From: Balneolales bacterium
GTDB taxonomy: Bacteria; Bacteroidota; Rhodothermia; Balneolales; HLUCCA01
DNA: 6,819 bases
Direction of reading: 5' to 3'
Assembly (NCBI GenBank): GCA_022565415.1
Contig: JAIUMT010000173.1
Span: 1 to 6,819, forward strand
The first letter of the stretch is position 1, and every line of letters begins with the position of its first letter. The translations under genes were made by a program, and so were the position numbers. The notes beneath the pieces were generated by a model. It was given only the letters and a program-made list of their open reading frames with translations, searched no databases and was not told the DNA's origin. This document shows, one piece after another, positions 1 through 5,914 of this stretch.

Positions 1-758
1 AAGCTTTGGCTGAAGCCAATGGTGACTTCGAAGCAGCTGTCGAGTTCCTCCGCAAGAAAGGTCAGAAAGTATCTGAGCAACGCGCCGATCGCGAAGCTAA
101 TCAAGGTACTATCGTTACTATTATTTCAGACGACAAGAAAAAAGCCGTTGCTCTTGCACTGGCTTGTGAAACCGATTTCGTAGCCCGTAACGAAGACTTC
201 GTAGCTGATGCTACCAAATTCGCTCAACTCGCCTTCGATCAGGAAGTTAGCGACATCGATACATTTAAGGCGTTGAAACTGGACGGTATTGAAGTTTCTG
301 AGGTTCTCAAGCAAATGGTCGGAAAAATCGGCGAGAAAATCGACGTTCCTACTATCTCTTTGCTGAAAACCGAAGGATCAATTCTATCTTATATCCACCC
401 TGGCAATCAATTGGCTGTTTTGGTCAATTTCGCCGGAGAAACTGATGCTGAAATCGGAAAAGATGTGGCTATGCAAATCGCTGCCATGAATCCGATCGCA
501 GTTGTTAAGGAAGAAGTTGATTCAACTATCCTCGAAAAAGAACTCGAAATTGCTAAAGAGCAATTGATCAACGAAGGCAAGCCTGCTGAGATCGCTGAAA
601 AAGCCGCTCACGGTAAACTTCGTCGTTTCTACGAAGAACGCGTTCTCCTCGAGCAAAAATTCGTTAAAGACGGCAGTATTACTGTTCGCGAGTACCTGAA
701 AAACAACGGTGCTTCCGATATCAAGTCATTCGAGCGTATTCAACTCGGTGGCAACTAA
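1..758 (+). CDS. tsf: Elongation factor Ts (EF-Ts), 5'-truncated by the window edge
   Basis: EF-Ts is the cytosolic nucleotide exchange factor that releases GDP from EF-Tu so that EF-Tu can reload with GTP. The reading frame is already open at the left edge (first full codon at base 3, Ala-Leu-Ala-Glu-Ala-Asn-Gly), so the TTG at position 6 is an internal Leu codon and not a start. The visible 251 residues begin inside the N-terminal UBA-like domain. By comparison with E. coli, where the TDF motif lies near residues 79-81, roughly 23 residues are missing. The family signature CETDFVARN is encoded around 165-191; its Asp-Phe pair is the part known to disturb the EF-Tu magnesium site. The core domain follows (YIHPGNQLAVLVNF), then the late LLEQKFVKD motif and the C-terminus ITVREYLK...IQLGGN, ending at TAA 756-758. 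Arg codons are CGC/CGT throughout, as expected for a highly expressed gene. A strong terminator follows 13 bases after the stop. rpsB would be expected upstream, but it is outside the window. Confidence 0.97.
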   Translation, partial: ALAEANGDFEAAVEFLRKKGQKVSEQRADREANQGTIVTIISDDKKKAVALALACETDFVARNEDFVADATKFAQLAFDQEVSDIDTFKALKLDGIEVSEVLKQMVGKIGEKIDVPTISLLKTEGSILSYIHPGNQLAVLVNFAGETDAEIGKDVAMQIAAMNPIAVVKEEVDSTILEKELEIAKEQLINEGKPAEIAEKAAHGKLRRFYEERVLLEQKFVKDGSITVREYLKNNGASDIKSFERIQLGGN

Positions 759-771
759 TTGCTTCTCTTTT

Positions 772-799
772 AAAAGGCTACTTCGGTAGCCTTTTTTTT
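772..799 (+). terminator. Rho-independent terminator after tsf, UUCG tetraloop
   Basis: The GGCTAC arm at 776-781 pairs perfectly with GTAGCC at 786-791. The loop between them is TTCG, closed by C-G, which is the exceptionally stable cUUCGg tetraloop. AAAA at 772-775 can extend the stem into the T tract, and eight consecutive T residues follow at 792-799. This is a textbook intrinsic terminator on the + strand, placed just behind the tsf stop. On the - strand only four T residues follow the hairpin, so termination in that direction should be much weaker. It implies that tsf transcription mostly ends here and that pyrH needs its own promoter or read-through. Confidence 0.93.
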
Positions 800-906
800 G
801 CCTACTATTTTTTTCAAGATTTTTCTCCGCCGTTTTTGCTGTATTTTAACGTGGAAACAAAAGAACGAAATCAGTTACACACCAACTCATTTGACCAAAG
901 TTTATC

Positions 907-1623
907 ATGGAATCTTACAAACGTATCCTTCTCAAAGTCAGTGGCGAAGCACTTCTCGGAGCCCAAGGTCATGGCATCGACGGAGATGTGCTTGAACAAT
1001 ATGCATCCGAAATCAGTGAAGTTAGTGCCACCGGAATAGAAGTTGCTGTAGTTATTGGCGGTGGAAACATCTTCCGTGGGGTTAAAGGAGCAACTCAGGG
1101 AATGGACCGTGTGCAAGCCGATTATATGGGCATGATGGCAACCATGATTAATTCCATGGCCCTACAAGATGCTCTCGAGCGAAAAGGGGTTCAAACCCGC
1201 CTCATGACAGCCATCAGAATGGAACAAATCGCCGAGCCGTACATCCGCAGACGCGCGATTCGTCACCTGGAAAAAGGTCGCGTTGTTATTTTTGGGGCTG
1301 GAACAGGAAATCCCTATTTCACAACCGATACAGCCGCTTCGCTTCGAGCGATCGAAATCGAAGCCGATGTGATTCTAAAAGGCACCCGCGTAGATGGAAT
1401 CTACGATAAAGATCCGGAAACCAATTCCGATGCTGTAAAGTACGACACCATTACCGGCGACGAAGTACTGCGTTTACGCCTGAGTGTGATGGATTTAACC
1501 GCTTTCACCCTGTGTCGCGACAACGCCACTCCAATTATCGTTTTCGACATGAATGGCCGCGGAAATCTCATGAAAGTAGCTCAAAAAGAACCCGTTGGAA
1601 CAACGGTAACCTGGGACGAATAA
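907..1623 (+). CDS. pyrH: UMP kinase (uridylate kinase)
   Basis: The enzyme phosphorylates UMP to UDP with ATP, the committed step from the pyrimidine monophosphate towards UTP and CTP. Bacterial PyrH belongs to the amino-acid-kinase fold, is a cytosolic hexamer and is typically activated by GTP and inhibited by UTP. The 238-residue length matches the family. Visible motifs are the N-terminal YKRILLKVSGEAL with Lys10 and Gly13, the GGGNIFRG loop (residues 51-58), the DYMGMMATMINSMALQD helix (72-88), the UMP/ATP loop GAGTGNPYFTTDTAA (130-144), LKGTRVDGIYDKDP (157-170) and VMDLTAFTLCRDN near the C-terminus. The ATG at 907 gives the canonical N-terminus of the family; no clear Shine-Dalgarno sequence precedes it (the upstream bases are A/T-rich, accaaagtttatc). 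It lies between a strong terminator upstream and frr downstream, the classical tsf-pyrH-frr order. No motif is missing. Confidence 0.97.
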   Translation: MESYKRILLKVSGEALLGAQGHGIDGDVLEQYASEISEVSATGIEVAVVIGGGNIFRGVKGATQGMDRVQADYMGMMATMINSMALQDALERKGVQTRLMTAIRMEQIAEPYIRRRAIRHLEKGRVVIFGAGTGNPYFTTDTAASLRAIEIEADVILKGTRVDGIYDKDPETNSDAVKYDTITGDEVLRLRLSVMDLTAFTLCRDNATPIIVFDMNGRGNLMKVAQKEPVGTTVTWDE

Positions 1624-1659
1624 ATCCGCCTAAACACAGGCTGCATCTGTAACAAACAG

Positions 1660-1690
1660 TTTCCCGAAAGCTCTGTATTCCGTACATTTG
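1660..1690 (+). promoter_or_regulatory. Candidate Bacteroidota-type promoter upstream of frr
   Basis: TACATTTG at 1683-1690 matches the Bacteroidota housekeeping -7 consensus TAnnTTTG at every fixed base. TTTC at 1660-1663, exactly 19 bases upstream, resembles the TTTG -33 element with one mismatch, and the spacing is within the usual range. Transcription would start near 1695-1698 and leave a leader of about 30-35 bases before the frr ATG at 1730. The match is seen in the sequence; its use as a promoter is an inference that depends on the host being a member of the Bacteroidota. Confidence 0.4.
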
Positions 1691-1729
1691 GGGATTAAAC
1701 ATAATGTCACCAACCCGGAAAACAGAGCT
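1669..1729 (+). repeat. 8-bp inverted repeat flanking the frr leader
   Basis: AGCTCTGT at 1669-1676 and ACAGAGCT at 1722-1729 are perfect reverse complements separated by 45 bases. The right arm ends at the base just before the frr ATG (1730). In a transcript reading through from pyrH the two arms could pair and occlude the frr start. A transcript from the candidate promoter at 1660-1690 would lack the left arm. An 8-bp match within a region of this size can also arise by chance, so function is unproven. Confidence 0.35.
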
Positions 1730-2296
1730 ATGTTACCAGAATTACAAGATCATATCGACACCGCTGAGATGGAAATGGCTGAGGCGGTAGATTTCCTTAA
1801 ACGCGAGTTTTCTCACATCCGCGCAGGCAATGCAACTCCCTCCCTTCTCGAAGGTATTCGCCTGGACTATTACGGCACACAAACTCCATTAACGCAGATG
1901 GCTTCGATTACAGCACCTGAAGCACGTTTATTGGTCGTTCAGCCGTGGGACAAATCCACCATTCCCCTCATCGAGAAAGGCATTTTGAAATCCGGATTGG
2001 GATTAAACCCTTCGAATGATGGAAACGTTGTTCGAATCCCTCTGCCAATTTTGTCGGAAGAAAGACGTCAGGAGCTAGTAAAAATCACGCGTGATGTCGC
2101 CGAAAAAGCGCGCGTCAGTATTCGAAATTCACGTCGTCAGGCCAATGATGCCATCAAAAACACGGTTAAAGAAGACTCTCTGCCAGAAGATTCCCGTTTT
2201 GAGGGTGAGGACATCATCCAAAAATTAACCGATCAGCATACAGCAGCGGTTGAGGAAGCACTGAAAATTAAAGAAAAAGATATCCTCACCGTATAA
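1730..2296 (+). CDS. frr: Ribosome recycling factor (RRF)
   Basis: RRF works with EF-G to split the post-termination ribosome into subunits and free the mRNA and tRNA. The 188-residue product compares well with 185 in E. coli. Recognisable family segments are HIRAGNATPSLLEGI (residues 29-43), DYYGTQTPL (46-54), the domain-II part with SGLGLNPSNDGNVVRIPLP (88-106), LSEERRQELVK (108-118), the conserved Arg-rich helix VSIRNSRRQAND (129-140) and DIIQKLTDQ (161-169). The start is set at ATG 1730 because it gives the standard N-terminus. An in-frame TTG at 1688 would add 14 residues with no family resemblance, and it falls inside the candidate promoter box. No clear Shine-Dalgarno sequence is present. 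It sits 106 bp after pyrH and 78 bp before smc on the same strand. Confidence 0.96.
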   Translation: MLPELQDHIDTAEMEMAEAVDFLKREFSHIRAGNATPSLLEGIRLDYYGTQTPLTQMASITAPEARLLVVQPWDKSTIPLIEKGILKSGLGLNPSNDGNVVRIPLPILSEERRQELVKITRDVAEKARVSIRNSRRQANDAIKNTVKEDSLPEDSRFEGEDIIQKLTDQHTAAVEEALKIKEKDILTV

Positions 2297-2364
2297 ATTC
2301 CCCAAAGTGGAACGGTTGGCTCTATTTTTTACCCCATTTCAGCCCCTATACTACATATTTATCA

Positions 2365-2374
2365 CTGATATCAG
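2365..2374 (+). repeat. 10-bp perfect palindrome abutting the smc start codon
   Basis: CTGATATCAG reads the same on both strands and ends one base before the smc GTG at 2375. It also contains the in-frame TGA (2366-2368) that fixes the smc start. It could be a small operator-like site or mRNA secondary structure, but a perfect 10-mer palindrome is expected several times by chance in a window of this size, so only its position is notable. Confidence 0.3.
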
Positions 2375-5300
2375 GTGTATTTAGCCGAACTCGAATTACA
2401 CGGTTTCAAAAGCTTTGCTCAAAAAACCTCCGTTAAATTTGGCACCGGAATAACTGCCATTGTTGGTCCAAATGGATGCGGCAAATCGAATATTGTCGAT
2501 GCGCTCCGTTGGGCCCTGGGTGAGCAACGTCCGTCGTTATTGCGTTCAAGTGCCATGACAAACGTCATTTTCAACGGCACGGCTACGAAAAAAGCGCTCG
2601 GGCTGGCCGAAGTATCCATCACCATTGAGAACAACAAAGGCATACTTCCGTCAGAATTCAGTGATATTACCATCACGCGGCGACTTTACCGATCGGGCGA
2701 TAGCGAGTATTTGTTAAATCGGGTTCCTTGTCGACTTAAGGACATCGTCGAGCTGTTCATGGATACCGGAATGGGATCGAATGCCTACTCGGTAATCGAG
2801 CTCAAGATGGTCGAGGAGATTCTGGCCGATAAGAATAACGACCGACGAAAGCTGTTTGAGGAGGCCGCTGGCGTAACCAAGTACAAGGAAAAACGAAAGC
2901 AGACCATCCGGAAACTGGATGAAACCCGGAATGACATGCTCCGGATTGAGGACATCTTGGTTGAAATCCGCAAAAAGGTAAAATCGCTTCAGATTCAGGC
3001 CGGACGAGCACAGCGGGCCAAGCAATACGAAGACGATTTACTGAAACTGGATCAGGCGTTAGCGCGACACGAACATACTACGATTCAGTCTGAACTTGGT
3101 CCGCTACTCGAGCGCATCCTCAACGCAGACAAGGAAAAAGAGGAACTCAGCCGATCGCTGGAAACACTCGAAAAGCAACTGCTTATTTCCCGCGATACGT
3201 TGGCACAGCGCGAAACAGAACAAGCGCACTCCATGCGAAATGTGGGTCGGTTGGCGCATGAAATTCGCGAAGCTGAAACCACAATCACCATCGACAACGA
3301 GAAAATCCTGGCCGAACAGAACGTCATCGAGCAGTACGAAAACGACGTGGTTCTGAGTGAGGTCGAAATCAAGGAATTTAGGCAGACCATTGCCCGCGCT
3401 GAAAAACTCATGAACGAGGCCGATGAACGCCTTCGCGACAGCGCTGAACGACTCGAACAGGCTCAGGAAGGACTCTCCGACGCCCGGGAAGAAGTTTCGG
3501 CCGTGCGACAAAAGCTCGAAGGAATCAGTGCAACGTATCGCGACACCAACGTCACGCTCAACGCACTTCAGAATAAGAAAATCCGTATTGAGTCGCGTTT
3601 GGAAGGCTACACCGAAGACCTGGTTCGCATCGAAAATCAGATTAACGGTCAATTGGCGGAGGTCGAACAATTCAGCGAAGAGGAAGCGCGAATCCGTTTT
3701 GCACTGGAGCAGGCGTATGAAGATCAGTCCGTTAGGGAGTCGAGATTTGAGGAAGCTGTTAAAGAACGCGACCGGCTAACGGAGGTTCAAAATCAGCTAA
3801 AAGATCGTCAGCGTTTGGCTCAAAGCAAGCGCGATGCGCATCAGGCGGAAATAGATTTACTCGAATCGATTGCCAAATCGGACGAAGCATTTCCGTCGTC
3901 GGTTAAGTTTTTGCGTCAGCATATTGGCGAGTTTTCGAGACTGGACATGGTTTCGGAGTTATTTTCGACAACCGAGGAATTGTCGGTGGCGCTGGAGACG
4001 GTTCTCGGAGATGCGGTAAACTATGTGGTGATGGATACGGTAGCAGATGCTGAGAAGGCTTTTGAGCTGCTCAAACGCGAGAAAAAGGGTAAAGTCACCA
4101 TCATTCCGCTGGAAGTTCTTCAAACGGTTGATACACCGGTTACGGATGGTTCGCTGGCGTATGAAGTACGCTGTGCTCCGAAATTTGAGTCGCTAAAACA
4201 TATTCTTTTGGGCAACGTGCGGGTGTTTGATACGCTCAAGCAGGCCGTGCAAGGAATTAAAGGTCAGGGAATTACCGGCGTAACGCCCACGGGCGAGATT
4301 GCTTTCGACAAAACATTTCTGCGAAGTGGAAGTGCGAATAAGAACGAAGGATTACGCGTCGGACTCCGCGACCGAATCGACCGTTTGCATCATACGTTGG
4401 ATCGTTACGAGGTCGAACTCGACGAACTCACCGAAGAATTATCCCAAGCCGTGCACGCCAGGGAGCAACTTCCGGTTGAGGCACTCGATGCGCGCACCAA
4501 AGATGCCCGTCAGCAAGTTCAAAAACTCGAAAACGAGCGCAATAGTTTTCAGGCCCGCAAGCAGGTTTACGAGAAAAACCTGGGCGAAATCAAAGAGCGA
4601 AAAGACCGCATAATCGAGACTCAGAAGTCGGCAAAAGCCGAAATGGAATCGTACGAGCCCGAAGCCATCGAACTGGAAGAGAAACTCGAGAGCTTAATCG
4701 ACGACCAACATCGCCTCAGAGCCGACCTCCAGCAAAAAGAAGACAATCTGCAACGGGTTCAGTCCCGATTTGGCGAAGCTCAGTTGGCGCATCAGAAAAC
4801 CCAGAACGAAGTAAGCAATATAAAACTGGATATCGAGCGTGCTCAGGTTGGCATAGCCGGCATCAAAAAACGTCTGGAAGCACGAGCTCAAAGCGCGCGA
4901 AATAGCAAGGACAAAATCCTCACGTACAAGCAGCAAATCGAGGAATTGACCCACAGTCTTGAGGGCCTCCGAAAGGATAAGTCCGATGCGGATGAGGAAC
5001 TCACCGAAGCGGAAGAAAGTGCGGCACGTCAGCGCGGACGCATCAATCAGATTGACGAAGACTTACGCGATGTGCGTCGAAAACGCGAAATCAACATGGA
5101 ATTGGTGCATCATCTTGGCATGGCCAAGGAGCGATTCGACATGCAGCTCAAGTCCATTGCCGATCATGTGTGGGAGACGTACGGACTTCTGATGGATCAG
5201 TTAACAGAGCCCATGCCCGAGGATACGGATCCGGCGACGGTGAAGGAGACCATCAAAATGCTCCGGGAGCGTCTAAAGAATATTGGTGAGGTGAACAAAC

Positions 5301-5890
5301 TGGCCATCGAAGAATACGAGGTCGAGAAAGACCGCCTCGATACGTTCGAAACGCAGATTTCTGATCTGAACGAGGCCGAAGAAAAACTGCGTGAAACGAT
5401 AGCAGAGATTAATGCTACAGCGAATAAGCGGTTTACCGAGACATTCACCGAAATCCGAGAGAATTTCAAAACGGTGTTTCATACGCTTTTTGATGAAACC
5501 GACCATTGCGATCTGATTCTCGACGATAACATCGAAGACCCGCTCGACCGTAAAATTCATATTATCGCGAATCCGCGTGGAAAACGTCCCAGTAATATTG
5601 AGCAACTTTCGGGCGGAGAGAAAACGTTAACAGCCATTGCGTTGTTGTTTGCCATATACCTGGTTAAACCATCGCCGTTCTGTATTCTGGATGAGGTGGA
5701 TGCGCCGCTGGACGATGCCAACGTGGGACGATTCACCACTATGATTAAAAAATTCAGCCGCGACACCCAGTTCATTATTATCACGCATAATAAGAACACG
5801 ATGGAAAAATCGGAGATGCTCTACGGTGTTACAATGCCCGAAACCGGCGTTAGTAAACTCGTTGCCGTGAAAATGAGCGAAGAAGCGTAA
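2375..5890 (+). CDS. smc: Chromosome segregation/condensin ATPase SMC
   Basis: SMC forms ring-shaped homodimers, normally with ScpA and ScpB, that extrude and organise chromosomal DNA after replication. At 1171 residues it is full length for the family. The order is: N-terminal ATPase head with Walker A GPNGCGKSN (31-39) and Arg57, which coincides with the known arginine-finger position; first long charged coiled-coil arm, about 165-505; hinge, about 506-665; returning coiled-coil arm, about 670-1015; C-terminal head with IGEVNKLAIEEYE, the ABC signature LSGGEK (1078-1083) and Walker B/D-loop CILDEVDAPLDDAN (1103-1116), in which Glu1107 is the catalytic base. The start is GTG 2375: an in-frame TGA lies three codons upstream and the protein begins MYLAELELHGFKSF like relatives. 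Oddities are Leu143 where most bacterial SMCs have the Q-loop Gln (SVIELKM instead of SVIGQG), and a hinge end lacking the usual paired glycines (RSGSANKNEG at 650-659). Unlike tsf, it uses CGA and CGG Arg codons freely, suggesting moderate expression. ispH follows after 24 bp. Confidence 0.97.
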   Translation: MYLAELELHGFKSFAQKTSVKFGTGITAIVGPNGCGKSNIVDALRWALGEQRPSLLRSSAMTNVIFNGTATKKALGLAEVSITIENNKGILPSEFSDITITRRLYRSGDSEYLLNRVPCRLKDIVELFMDTGMGSNAYSVIELKMVEEILADKNNDRRKLFEEAAGVTKYKEKRKQTIRKLDETRNDMLRIEDILVEIRKKVKSLQIQAGRAQRAKQYEDDLLKLDQALARHEHTTIQSELGPLLERILNADKEKEELSRSLETLEKQLLISRDTLAQRETEQAHSMRNVGRLAHEIREAETTITIDNEKILAEQNVIEQYENDVVLSEVEIKEFRQTIARAEKLMNEADERLRDSAERLEQAQEGLSDAREEVSAVRQKLEGISATYRDTNVTLNALQNKKIRIESRLEGYTEDLVRIENQINGQLAEVEQFSEEEARIRFALEQAYEDQSVRESRFEEAVKERDRLTEVQNQLKDRQRLAQSKRDAHQAEIDLLESIAKSDEAFPSSVKFLRQHIGEFSRLDMVSELFSTTEELSVALETVLGDAVNYVVMDTVADAEKAFELLKREKKGKVTIIPLEVLQTVDTPVTDGSLAYEVRCAPKFESLKHILLGNVRVFDTLKQAVQGIKGQGITGVTPTGEIAFDKTFLRSGSANKNEGLRVGLRDRIDRLHHTLDRYEVELDELTEELSQAVHAREQLPVEALDARTKDARQQVQKLENERNSFQARKQVYEKNLGEIKERKDRIIETQKSAKAEMESYEPEAIELEEKLESLIDDQHRLRADLQQKEDNLQRVQSRFGEAQLAHQKTQNEVSNIKLDIERAQVGIAGIKKRLEARAQSARNSKDKILTYKQQIEELTHSLEGLRKDKSDADEELTEAEESAARQRGRINQIDEDLRDVRRKREINMELVHHLGMAKERFDMQLKSIADHVWETYGLLMDQLTEPMPEDTDPATVKETIKMLRERLKNIGEVNKLAIEEYEVEKDRLDTFETQISDLNEAEEKLRETIAEINATANKRFTETFTEIRENFKTVFHTLFDETDHCDLILDDNIEDPLDRKIHIIANPRGKRPSNIEQLSGGEKTLTAIALLFAIYLVKPSPFCILDEVDAPLDDANVGRFTTMIKKFSRDTQFIIITHNKNTMEKSEMLYGVTMPETGVSKLVAVKMSEEA

Positions 5891-5914
5891 ACACAAATCA
5901 ATTTTTCAGATTAG

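Noticed and set aside
6..8. TTG at position 6 as the start of tsf
   Set aside because: The frame continues upstream to the window edge and the residues before it (Ala, then this Leu) fit the internal EF-Ts sequence ahead of AEANGD. The true start lies outside the window.
819..849. Promoter-like bases before pyrH (T-rich stretch and TATTTTAA at 842-849)
   Set aside because: TATTTTAA misses the final TG of the TAnnTTTG box and no -33 element is found at good spacing; in a T-rich gap such partial matches are common.
1688..1729. 14-residue N-terminal extension of frr from TTG 1688
   Set aside because: RRF proteins of about 185 residues begin at the position of ATG 1730; the extra residues show no family similarity and overlap a promoter-like box.
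2302..2330. Possible terminator after frr (CCAA ... TTGG followed by a T run)
   Set aside because: Only a 4-bp stem with a 10-base loop can form, too weak for an intrinsic terminator; the T run alone is not evidence.
3104..3670. Long open frames on the - strand and in other + frames within smc (for example 3104-3670 on the - strand)
   Set aside because: They lie entirely inside the well-supported smc gene, resemble no family I recognise and are explained by its biased codon composition in long coiled-coil regions.
3050..5400. Repeated-looking Glu/Lys/Arg/Gln-rich segments as possible tandem DNA repeats
   Set aside because: The similarity is at the level of coiled-coil amino acid composition in the SMC arms; no DNA unit repeats in tandem.
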